NCBI GenBank assembly: GCA_019155205.2
Contig: JAHNZQ020000277.1
Coordinates: forward strand, 399,480-420,071
Source: Gracilaria vermiculophylla
Taxonomy: Eukaryota; Rhodophyta; Florideophyceae; Gracilariales; Gracilariaceae
Length of the DNA stretch: 20,592 bases
Reading direction: 5' to 3'
The notes under the pieces were generated by a model, which saw nothing but the letters and a program-made list of their open reading frames with translations, did not search any database and was not told where the DNA came from. Numbering within the stretch: the first letter of the stretch is position 1; each line of letters begins with the position of its first letter. This document shows, piece after piece, positions 9,352 to 18,760 of the stretch. Both the position numbers and the translations under genes were made by a program.

Positions 9352-10162
9352 GAATTGCACCACGTCCTCGAGGTGCATCTTCCTATTCTGTGATCCCCGG
9401 GGTGGCTCCTATCGGTGTTGAGGCCAGCGCCGCCTCCGGGGATTGGCACGTACTCTCCTTCAGGCGTTTCTCCCTTCCTTCATACTCCTGCGCGGCGTAT
9501 TACCGCGGGCTCGCGTTTCATCCCTTGCGGCGTGTGTCGGCCCTGCTCCTCCTTAACCCGGCTGCGTCTCCTGCTTTTTAGTGTCACCCATTGGTGCTGC
9601 CGCGCCAGGCGGCGGCGCGTGTGTCCGCGCCTTCCGGCGTGCCGTGCGCGGTGCAAGCGCGTATCTTCCGTGGACGGAGCTTGGGTCAGTCCCGAGGGGA
9701 TTCCGACCCCCTTGAGGCACTCGCCACTCGGATTCCTTCGAGGCTTCTTCTTTTGGAAACACCCGCTTCCTCGCGTCCGCTCATTTAATCTCCGCGAAGG
9801 TGCGAGACTCATAGTCCTCTCGTCCACATCCCAGTCGTTCTCCGTTGGATATGAACGCGCGCCTCGCTATGGTGCTGCATACCTCGCCTGGTTCCGGTCG
9901 CCCGGCTTCTCCTCGAATTCCACGATGGCGGCTTGACGCGGCTCCATCCTCGGTAGTGCATATAACCGCGGGTCGTTCCCCAAGTGGTGTCAAATCTATC
10001 TCCTCAGATGCTACCACGCGTTTGGTCGCCATCCATCTGTAGTGCAAACTACGAACGTGGCACAGACACGAGCCGCGTCGCGGAAGCACCACCAAGGTGT
10101 TCAAGCTTGCTCCCAATGAGAGGTGGCACAGCGAGAGAGCCCTCTGATAGGGTCGACACGAG
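9352..10162 (-). mobile_element. Internal retrotransposon DNA between LTR A and the gap, no gene recognised
   Basis: GC-rich DNA like the rest of the element. Open frames exist on both strands (9415-9936 plus; 9480-9827 and 9781-10116 minus), but none shows a known domain. I could not find the missing end of the chromodomain or a match to the 10473-12341 frame. By position it should be the 3' part of the minus-strand Gypsy element, heavily decayed. Confidence 0.4.
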
Positions 10163-10262
10163 NNNNNNNNNNNNNNNNNNNNNNNNNNNNNNNNNNNNNN
10201 NNNNNNNNNNNNNNNNNNNNNNNNNNNNNNNNNNNNNNNNNNNNNNNNNNNNNNNNNNNNNN
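10163..10262. other. Assembly gap of 100 N
   Basis: Exactly 100 undetermined bases, the usual placeholder for a scaffold join of unknown true size. In the nested-insertion reading it hides the 5' LTR, gag and most of pol of the plus-strand element plus the end of the minus-strand chromodomain. Confidence 0.95.
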
Positions 10263-10476
10263 CCTAGAAATATCTAGCCACCCGGCAAGGCCGGCTACTG
10301 TGGTACGGATGTGCAACCGTGGCGGGCTCGTCACGGCGCACCCGTCATCGGGCCAATATCGGCACACGTGGCCTCAATTACTACCCTTCATAGGGACACC
10401 CCCAAATGGGGCTAGTGAAGCTAATACTCTTCATAACCACGGTTGTGGCAGCCGGGAGCGGATGAAATACTTATGA
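10263..10476 (+). CDS. Partial open frame ending in an ATGA overlap with the next frame
   Basis: Open from the gap edge for 70 codons, ending at TGA 10474-10476, which shares three bases with the ATG at 10473 of the next frame (ATGA). By position in the plus-strand element it may be the very C-terminus of pol. The translation (rich in Pro, His, Arg, Gly) shows no domain I know, so coding status is uncertain. Confidence 0.25.
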
Positions 10477-12341
10477 CGTCCGCTAATGCGGCAGACCCTC
10501 GACGGGGCGTTGCACTACACCATCCAGCTCCCGAAACCTTCGACATGTCTTCTCCGACTCAGGCGCTTACGTATCCTTCGAATCCTGAGGTATATCACAA
10601 CTCGACCGGTGCACCGTTCCGTCCAGAAGAGCATTTCGATCATCGCGCCACGCGGGTCTTCGTCCCGTTCCACGACAGGCGCATGAGTCTCCCGTGTCCC
10701 GGGGAGGATTACATTCACCACTTCGGCCCATACCTTTAGGCGATGCGATTTCGCACCGTACCGGAAATTGCGTGGAACGACCAGAAGTGGAACCGCGTGG
10801 ATGCAAATCGCGCTCACTGGCTTCATACTCCGGTATATGGTGACAACGCTCCAACGACGGTAGGACACTGCGATACTCCATACCTGAGGTGCGCTGATGA
10901 ACGAGAGGTCCAGGCGCGGCTCCAGGTACTGATCCTTAAGGAATGCTCGCACCAGAGAGCGGGGCGAACCGGAAGCATTGCCGATGGGCGCTCTGCCATC
11001 GCGTTGTTGCCCTTCGATCCCCCATACGATCGCCTCTACTGGCTCACCTGGAATCGATGTGGGACGCACCTTGCGGACGAGACTCGAGTACGCACCGCTT
11101 TTGGGTACTTCTATGGGTGGCATAACACGGAATTCCATGATGTGCCTTCCGGACAACGTCCGAAGTACTACCTTAAGGTGAATGACTCCTAGACAGACCA
11201 CTGGGTATCCCGGCACCTCTGTGTGGCGACGCCCATTAACTTCGTGTATCACGCCTCCGAGGTCCTGGATCCCTATGACTCCCTAGGACGGTTTGTCATG
11301 TTGGTCGCCTCGACGGAGTTCGCGGTCGGCACCCTGATGGCGTATCTCCAAACAACGGACGAAGGCGTAACCTCCTATTCCCGATGCCGCGACGGCTGCC
11401 TCTACTGGGACTCGTCATATCAGCTGACCGCCGGGCGTTTGCTCCCCTTGTCGGCGCCCATCATACGGGACCTGCGCTCCTTTGGCATCCAAAACCTGGT
11501 TAAGGGCACCGCATGGAGTGAGTCCGAGGCAGAGACGCTGTTGGATTACAACCTCCAGGTGTCGTGGAATGACACGCCGGGTTTCGTCTGGTACGACTAT
11601 GGTGAGGACAAGTTCCACCCCATTGTGAGGAGTCCAAATGGAGACAATGACGGGCGAGCATACCCTGACTTTCCCCGTCTGGCGCCTTCTCGGGTTCCTC
11701 AGGTGCCACGGCTCCGAGTGCCCGACTACGACCCCTTGATGGAGAGCCTGGCGCACAATGCGCCCCGTCGATTACCGGCTCCGTCTTAGGATATGAGCGC
11801 ACCTCCTGAGGTGATAACTCCGCGGCCCGCCGCAGTGCCGAGTGCTCCTGCAGTGGTAGTGGCCGTGTCTGCTATGGAAGAGGACGAGATTGCTCCCGTC
11901 CCGGCACTTTCGTCCCCAGTGGTGCAACCCCGACTGCGGAGCGTCCCTGCACCTATTCCTCGGCCTCGACTGCGGAGCGTTCCAGTTCCCGCAGCGCCGT
12001 CACCTCCGGTGTCATCGACTCCGTCCCTGGTATTGCCGACCTCCACTGTGGAGCCCGCGAAATCCCGTCTGGGAGCCCCTGTCGCAGCTTGTTCCCCGCC
12101 CGCGGCTCCTTCCGTGGAGGTTGTTGAGCCGTCAACGGAGGGAGCCGCATCGGGTGCACCGTCGGGAGGAGTCTCCTCTGGGGCTCTGGAGGATGCATTT
12201 CAGGAGTTGGTGCAAGTGTGCCTGGTGACAGGCCGTCCTGCTACGGCTTCTCCTGTAGAGGCTCCGCGCGAGGCGCGGGCAAGTGCAGCCACGGGACCAT
12301 GCGAAAATCGAGCAACGGCATCCTGGAGGCGAAAAAGATAA
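10473..12341 (+). CDS. Unknown 622-codon protein in the env position of an LTR element, three in-frame TAG
   Basis: One reading frame runs from ATG 10473 to TAA 12339-12341. It is broken only by TAG at 10737-10739, 11190-11192 and 11787-11789, with no frameshift. Residues 1-440 look like a globular protein rich in Trp, Tyr, Phe, His and Asp (for example DRLYWLTWNRCGTH, TAFGYFYGWH, GFVWYDYGEDKFHP). The last ~180 are Pro/Ser/Val/Ala-rich, disordered-looking, with a repeated PRLRSVP motif and a short acidic helix-like piece (ALEDAFQELVQV). No signal peptide or membrane segment is visible, so it is not a classical envelope protein. It has no RT, protease, integrase or zinc knuckle. It lies ~190 bases before the polypurine run and 3' LTR of the plus-strand element. 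Each TAG could be a CAG (Gln) changed by C-to-T. It may be a recently inactivated accessory gene, or one expressed by read-through. Confidence 0.6.
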
Positions 12342-12536
12342 CTCCAGGTAGGGAAGAAACTGCGGAGGCGAAAAACAACTCCGGTTGGGGCCCCCCTCCC
12401 CCTTTTCTAAACGGAAGCGCATATGTGGAGAGGCGTTTCCGAACCAGATTGGCGTGGTATCGCCTAAGGAAATTCTCCGGGATATGTTCCGGAGGTTCTT
12501 TCGTGTCGTCCGTCGAGGTGTACCCATGCCAGGGGA
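12342..12536 (+). other. 3' leader and polypurine tract before LTR B
   Basis: Between the TAA of the unknown frame and LTR B lies 195 bases with G-rich and C-rich runs but no gene. It ends in AGGGGA (12531-12536) directly before the LTR's TGTAG. That is the position of the plus-strand primer, and marks LTR B as the 3' LTR of a plus-oriented element. Confidence 0.5.
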
Positions 12537-13090
12537 TGTAGTACAGTGGCTCCTACGGAAATATGGTGGTTTGGCCTTAAGGCATAATATTCCTAAGGAG
12601 GGTGCGTAATTTATTAGCTGGGCCACGTGGTGCATAATATTGTCCGCGTGCGCTACAGTATCCTTAAGGTACGGTAGAATTTATTATTTATTTTAGATAT
12701 TTTATTCAGGTAATTAGCACAGTAGTGCGACCTGCCGAGGCGGGCTCCCGGCTAGATATTTAAGCTGCCGGTTGAGCTCCACCTCTGGGGAAGTAAAGAC
12801 AAGCACCCTTGAGTCTTCTTCTACATTTGCCGGTTGGAGTCTCTTGTCTATTCACGAAGGTTTCTAAGCCGCCGATCCCCAGGACGCATCATAGCAGCGC
12901 CTGTAGGAGCTTTGTCTGCCCAGTGAACCTTCCCCTCCGCTTGATGTTTGCGGATCCCTTTCAGAATTCCCCCGGCTCGCGACAGCGGATACCGGAGACC
13001 ATCTTTAGGAATACGCGCCTTTGGAGTCACTAAAAACTCCTAACGGACGTTGTGCTTTACTACCTAGACAGGAGGGCTGACAGTACCACA
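12537..13090 (+). mobile_element. LTR copy B, inverted relative to A and C; 3' LTR of the nested element
   Basis: This 554-bp copy runs TGTAGTACAG to CAGTACCACA on the plus strand and is the reverse complement of copies A and C at roughly 90% identity. Its right edge falls exactly where the Gypsy chromodomain-like reading ends (13091 onward), as expected for an integration boundary. The five bases after it are GGGGA; the matching target duplication would be beyond the hidden 5' LTR. In this copy the TATA-like block and splice-donor site are partly decayed. Confidence 0.85.
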
Positions 13091-14727
13091 GGGGAAGCGG
13101 TACAGTATTCCTGCAGTGGTTTGTCGATGGGAGACGATATGGTCCACCGCGTAGAGGATGTCACCTTCAGGGGTCAGGATGCCATGGGGAGCTTCCGGTA
13201 ATGGTTCACCAAGAGCGGTGATGCGGTTCCCGGTATCCTGTGGAGTCGTCGCGCCTGAGGTGGTTGGATGAGGAAGTTCCGCGCGTTGTCCGTGATGTGA
13301 GATGGCGGGCATTCCTGAAAGGCTGGGCGTTGGGACTTTCGTCACCCTATCACGGGAAACGACGTCTCTGAGCCCGTTCACCTCAATGGCGACAGTATCC
13401 CTTTAGGTGGCCAGGACTTTGTAGGGCCCTGAGGTGGTCGGCATTAACTTGCGCGTGATGTCCAGCGGTTCGTCGGATGTTTTCCCGAGTGTGTCGAGGA
13501 AAACCTCGTCGCCTTCCTTCAGGTGAGGGCCTTCCATAACCTTTCGGTCGAAGTCCTGTTTGTTACTCCTCTGCGAGGCGTTGAGTCTCTCCTTTGCGAG
13601 GGAGAGTGCGTTCTCATACCGCCTTAGGATGGATCGTTTGGCTTGCGCCGCTGTTGGCGCCTGTGGCCCATCTGCCGGGTGCGCCGTGGCGCGTGGCGCA
13701 ATGCTGGTACTTGGCGGGATGCGCGAGAGCACCAGATTGAAAGGAGCGGTCCCCGTGGAGCGGTGCACCTGCAGGTTGTATGCATACGTGAGGAGGCCCA
13801 CATATGCGTCCCAATCCTTCTGGTGCTCCGCGACGTAGTGCTTCAGCCTCGAGGCAATGGTTTTGTTGAACATTTCCGCCTGTCCGTTTGTGTGGGGGTG
13901 ATAGGCAGTTGTAAACAACTGTTTCATCCACAGGATTTAGGAGATGGCACTAAAGAGCTTCGCTGCGAACTGGGGGCCATTGTCCGTAAGAAGGTACAAC
14001 GGTATCCCGTAGGGGTAAACCCAATGCTCCAGAAAAGCGTCGGCAATCACTGCTGTACTGGTGCTCCTGAAGGGGATGGCACGCGTGATCTTTGAAAAAC
14101 GATCGGTGATCACGAGAATAAATCGGTGCCCTCGTTCCGTTTTGGGGGAAGGACCCAAGATGTCCATGGCCACAAACTCCAAAGGTCCTGAAGGTGGGAG
14201 CAGCGTGAGCGGCGTCCGGTGTTTCCGTATACTCCCCCTAGCGGCAGCGCAGGAATAGCAATCCGACACCGTTTGGAAGGCATCATTAGCCATGTTCGGC
14301 CAATAGAACTCCCTCCGCATGATGAAATACATCCGAGATTCATTTGGGTGCCCGGCGAGGCGAGGATAGTGCGAGAGATACAACACTCTCGCCCATAGCT
14401 TCGTCGGCATCACCTTTTGGAGAGCTCTATCCAGGGGGGCGCGGCGTACAAGCACGCCGTCTCGGTCGACGTCGAATGACGATTTCAAACTATCCACAGT
14501 GGCGAGACACTCTTTGCAATACGCATCCGTACTCTGCTCGTTCAGGAATTCTTTTATGGTAATGGGGAGGACTTCTTTCTCCTCCTCAACCAGAGTCATC
14601 ACCTCAGGCAGTGCACTGTACTTTCCTCCAGGTTCACAGCATTCCAAAAATTCTCCATCGGATCTTTATTTCCCGTCGGCGTCCTGGATGACCAGACACG
14701 GGATGTTGTTGTTAGAACACCGGGCCA
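13091..14727 (-). pseudogene. Ty3/Gypsy integrase with GPY/F module and truncated chromodomain-like end
   Basis: Read on the minus strand in one frame. The HHCC zinc finger is visible (HYPRLAGH, then CYSC), followed by the catalytic core: first Asp in AMDILGP, second in TDNGPQF, Glu in HPHTNGQAE. The GPYKVLAT...TVAIEVNGL...VSRDRV segment is the GPY/F module. The tail ILYAVDHIVSHRQTTAG resembles the first strands of a chromodomain and is cut at 13090 by LTR B. In-frame TAA codons stand at 13403-13405, 13937-13939 and 14666-14668, so the gene is dead. Integrase inserts the element's cDNA; GPY/F and chromodomain ends steer it to chromatin. Pol order (RT-RH-IN) makes this Ty3/Gypsy, probably of the chromovirus type. 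Confidence 0.88.
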
Positions 14728-15198
14728 ATGGTTGAGAACGTGAACGATGGTGACCAACCGAGGAGAAGTCGGCAGGTCGACCAGGGTTTAAATAGAGAAT
14801 CAGACCTTCCAAAACGAGGCCACAATAAAAGAAGTCTACGGTACCCCTTTAGATGCACTAGCTATGAAACATCTTACTGCCAGCTATGCAAAGTCGAAAC
14901 GAATGTCCTTTGTGGGACAGTTGTCCTTTGCAAGATGCTTCTAGAACATTCCGTCGTGGACACAATTCGGATGCTTACATTGACAACAAGAGTGCCGATA
15001 GGGTCCTGTAAGGCCTATGACTTCAAACATAGCATGATGACATGGATTGTCAAACGTGTTTGTAAACTCTGTCTAGGGCAAACAACACATCGAATCAAAC
15101 TGCAATTCCACGAGGAATGCATCTAGGCTACGTAAACCATATAATATCAAGTCTATTACTCATGATTCATATAATAAAAGCATAAAACAATGTAAATC
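14728..15198 (+). mobile_element. Foreign AT-richer insert splitting RNase H from integrase, with a Cys-rich open frame
   Basis: Base composition drops to AT-rich here, and the Gypsy frames are unreadable on the minus strand. On the plus strand a 132-codon frame runs from ATG 14728 to TAG 15124-15126. It starts basic (PRRSRQ, LPKRGHNKRS) and has a cysteine cluster RC...YCQLCKVETNVLCGTVVLC and a second CKLC...HEEC. The pattern vaguely recalls the C-terminal cysteine-rich domain of PiggyBac transposases, but no DDD core is present and TTAA borders were not found. Exact borders are unclear; the left one may lie some bases either side of 14728. An AT-rich tail (15127-15198) follows. Confidence 0.4.
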
Positions 15199-17405
15199 CT
15201 AACAGTTGTCCTCCAAAGGTGTTTTATCTTCTCCATCGGTGGAGATTTGCGAGAGCGCGTCCGCTGCCTGGTGTTTAATGCCAGGGCGGTAGACGATGTC
15301 AAACTCGAACTCCAGGAGACGTAACCTCCACCTTTCTAGGCGACCGGAAGCATCCGTCAAGGACAGTATCCACTTCAGTGGTGCGTGGTCCGTCCTCAAG
15401 GTGAAGCGCGCGCCTTCCAGGTAGGGGCGTAAAAGCAAAACCGCCCACACGATGGCGAGACATTCGCGTTCCGAGGTGGAATAATTACGTTCCGTGGGGG
15501 TGAGGCTGCGACTCCAATTTCCGATGGGTTGAAGTCCACCTTTCGGTTGCTCCTGTAGGAGGGCACATCCGACCTGGTATTTACAGGCGTCAGTGTCCAG
15601 CACCATTCGGCTGTGCCACTTCGGAAGTACCAAGATTGGTGGCTCTATTAGTCTCCTCTTCGTGGTGTCGAAGGCTTCGAACTCCTCGTCCGTCAAGATA
15701 GCCAATTGCGTCGGCTTGTCCTCCTCCAGGAGGTGATTTAACGGCGCCACTATACGGGAGAAATTCGGTACAAACCTTCGGAAGACGTTACACAACCCAA
15801 GAAAGGAGCGGAGCTCCGTCTGGTTTATGGGAGGGCAAGCTTCCTTGATGGTGTCCTGAGTTTTCCCGGAATTCTGTAGGCAGCCCGGGAGCACAACGTG
15901 CCTCAGATAGTCCACCGACGACTTGAAAAAGAAACATTTCTCCAGCTTCAAGGTGAGGCCAGTTTCCTTCAGGAGTTGGAGAACGTACTCCACATAAATG
16001 AAGTGCCTCTCCAAGCTGCGGGAGAATATGATGACGTCATCGATATACACCAAAGCGTACTGCCACTTCACCTTTGACAGGATAATGTCCACCGCTCGTT
16101 GGAACATAGCGGGTGCATTCTTCAACCCGAATGGCATCCTTAGGAATCTGAAAATCCCACAGTGCGAGGTGAACGTTGTCTTATCCTTATCGGAGTCGTC
16201 CATCTCAATCTGCCAGTAGCCGCTGTTGGCATCCAGCGTGGAGAACACGGACGCATCGCCTAAGGAGTCGATACATTCATCCATCCGGGGTATCGGGTAC
16301 GAATCGCGTACCGTCACCTCGTTGAGGCACCTGTAGTCATTACAGAACCTTAAGGAGCCATCCTTTTTTTGACAAACACCACCGGGGAGGCCCATTTGGA
16401 ATTGGAAGGCTCCATAACGTCCTTCTCCAGCATCCGGTGGACCTCATCGCGTTCAAAGTCGCGCGCATGGGGTCCAGCCCTCCTCGGGAGTTGATATACC
16501 GGCTTCTCATCCGGTGTGAGCTGGATCCTGTGCTTTGCCAGGCTGATCTGACCCAGGCGACCAGACCACATATCCTCAAAGGCGGATAGCATCTCCACTA
16601 TCCTATGGCGATACCCTTCGAAATCATCGCCAATTTGGAGCTTCTCCTGCCAGGTGGCAGGACTCTCTTCCTTTACAGCCGTTGAAGTCGCTTCAGTTTC
16701 TATGGTGGCGATAGCATCGCGGTTTGCAAGGTCTTCCGATCGAGAAAGGTGAGCCAGTCCTGCAGGGGCAGGGTGTGCCAGTCCGACGACAATTCCTTTC
16801 TGGACCCGTAACGGCGACTCCTTAAGGTTAGCGAGCACAATCCTAAAGGGGACGTTCGGTATCACTTCCATAACACCGTTCGCCATCATGGAGTGCTGCT
16901 TCGTCGTCAGGTGTAGACTCCTCTGTAGGAATGAAAGGCCAGATGCAGAGGTCTGCACCCAGACTTCGGCCTGACTCCTCGCGGGTATTTCGATGCTCTT
17001 CACCACTCGGAGCTTATTCGACTGCGCCTGCTTTGGAAGATTACCCACGTGACGCGCGTTGGCGTCCGGTCCTGGAGATGCCGACACGATACCTACAGGG
17101 GCGGCGTCGTGAAACGTCAACTTTCGCAGGCGTGGGTAAATTGCACGTACATATCGATCCACAAAGGAAGTGCCCAATATGCATTGTGCGGCCAAGTCGG
17201 TCGCCACGAGGAACCACACTCTCACCTGTTAGGAGCCCAACCGGAGGTACAAGGGGAGTGCGCCGAGGATGGTCAATGCTCGTCGCGACGCATCGCGTAC
17301 CGTAGGGAGCTTGCCAGTCCTCAAGGAGCCGAGAGCAGACCGCAGGAGCACGCCGCCGTGCACCAGATTGGAGCCAGTTTCGGTATCGAGGATAGCGCGC
17401 ACCGT
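15199..17405 (-). pseudogene. Ty3/Gypsy protease, reverse transcriptase and RNase H
   Basis: Protease: LDTETGSNLV (Asp codon 17385-17387) starts the aspartic protease, and AAQCILGTSFVDRY is its C-terminal ILG motif; a TAA at 17229-17231 interrupts it. RT follows in the same frame: LPRRAGPHARDFERDEVHRM and PSNSKWASPVVFVKK. After a frameshift in a run of seven T (plus strand 16364-16370) the frame resumes with KKDGSLRFCNDYR, STLDANSGYWQ, MPFGLKNAPAMFQ and the catalytic YIDDV (near 16040). The thumb LRSFLGLCNVFRRFVPNFS leads to RNase H: LDTDACKYQVGCALLQ, STSERECLAIVW, RTDHAPLKW, and the end AADALSQ. It stops at TAG 15199-15201, at the edge of the foreign insert. RT copies element RNA into DNA, RNase H degrades the template, and protease cuts the polyprotein. 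Confidence 0.9.
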
Positions 17406-17596
17406 GGTGGAAGCAAGCGGGAGACATCATATAAAGGCGAATACCTTGTAATTCTCACGGGAGAGCGTGCAGACAGAATCCTCAAAGGTGTCGAATGGGT
17501 CCAACGGGATTGGGATGCCCGCCGATTCTGCGTGGACGGAACAGACGGCCGCTCCCCCTTTCCTAAAAGCGACCTTCGTGAAGCTGAGGCTCGATG
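17406..17596 (-). pseudogene. Gag-protease linker
   Basis: Between the zinc-knuckle part of gag and the protease the minus strand reads SLSFTKVAF, then IPIPLDPFDTFEDSV, in shifting frames. It is presumably the spacer of the gag-pro polyprotein. No domain is expected or seen. Confidence 0.45.
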
Positions 17597-18760
17597 TTAG
17601 AGAGCCACGCGGAGCCTGTACGCGTGGCTCTTAGGGTTTTCCTGGTTGGAGAGAGGCTGGGGTTTTGGCGGGGACGGCTTCTGCGGTTGTGCATCGCGAT
17701 GCGACGTGTTCCCTCGAGATGCAACCGGCTGGGACACCGGCGCCTGCGTTGCGGGTGCCAGCAACAGTGAGACAGGCTGCACTCCCGGTGGAGCACGGTA
17801 ACCGTAGTTTCCTTGAGGGGAGCGGATGTCGCGATACGCGGTTGTATAACTTCCGCTCTCCGTTGGTGCGTCATTCAGGTCCTGGAAGTTTTTCTCTCTT
17901 TCCTACAGGATGGTGGCCCTCATTGCCGGGGTGAGAGTCGTACAGTGTACGGGCTCTCGTGACAAGCAAATCCTGCAAGGCGATGGGTAGCCTCGAGGTT
18001 TCGCAAATCGGACCCTCCTGTAGGATCCTGCCGAGGCGTACGAAGTGGGAGACGAGGGTATCCTCGTCCTGGACGGTGCTCCCTGAGAGGAAGCGTATGA
18101 GAGGGCAAGGGCCTCTTGCTCTCCTACGAGCGTGAGCTCGGCAACCTCCTCCGAGGTGCTGGAGTCCATCGTCAGGGCGGATGCCCGTCTGGTCGTTGAG
18201 GCCATCGGTTTGTCCAAAAGTGGAGCATGACTGCGGCGAGCGCCACGGTAGGTATCCCCATAGGATTCCGCGAAAACGTGCTATCTCATTGTAGGGGGTC
18301 TTTGGGTGCGTTTTCAGATGATTACGCACCCTCACGCGTATTGAGGAAAGGAGTCCCTTGACAAACAGCGACTTCAACCGCCGTTCGGAGTACATGGTCC
18401 CACACCGCAGAGCCTTCGTCCACAGCTTCTGTGAGAACTCCGTCTCGGTCAATCCGGTGTTCTGCCTATGAGAGGTGACTTCAGCATCGGCATCGGCTAT
18501 CACCTCGTCCGTGGCTTACCTTTTAAGGAGGAAATTGACGACCTCCGGGTACGTCCTCAAGATCTCCGCTCCAGGATCATCCACAATGGTGCTCTCCCCG
18601 TGAGGCATGGCTGCACCAGTGAGTGCGCTTGGCCTGTGAGGTAGAACTGAAAGCACCATACGAAGGCACCTTCATGGACACCATTTGTGTTACACGCCGA
18701 ACGGAAGCGCGTAAGAAACTTCAACACCGAGATGGGGTCTTCGCCTGAGAAGGAGTGCTA
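17597..18760 (-). pseudogene. Ty3/Gypsy gag: capsid and zinc-knuckle part
   Basis: From 18757 leftward the minus strand reads HSFSGEDPISVLKFLTRF and AFVWCFQFYLTGQA, typical of the retrotransposon gag capsid. A frame change near 18610 leads to VNFLLKR, a TAA (18516-18518), and EFSQKLWTKALRCG...RRLKSLFVKGL, the capsid's helical C-terminal half. After another shift near 18220 comes PSPCRICLSREPVHC, an imperfect CCHC zinc knuckle, then TAG (17903-17905) and a Pro/Gln-rich tail to 17597. Gag forms the particle and the knuckle binds element RNA. At least two frameshifts and two stops make this a pseudogene. Confidence 0.75.

Noticed and set aside
9415..9936. 173-codon plus-strand frame near LTR A
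   Set aside because: Its translation is Arg/Pro/Ser/Cys-rich low-complexity typical of GC-rich non-coding DNA, and it runs against the orientation of the flanking 3' LTR.
10515..11252. 245-codon minus-strand open frame
   Set aside because: It is the antisense shadow of the 10473-12341 frame, has an Arg-rich translation without domain features, and ends inside it.
12385..12609. Plus-strand frame running into LTR B (VVQWLLRKYGG)
   Set aside because: The shared words with the A copy are explained by LTR nucleotide similarity alone; the A copy has a stop in it and the non-LTR parts do not match.
10473..18760. Stop-codon reassignment (TAA/TAG read as Gln) as explanation of the many TAR codons
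   Set aside because: The host-like GH18 gene ends cleanly with TAA at a natural domain end, and the Gypsy genes also carry frameshifts, so decay is simpler.
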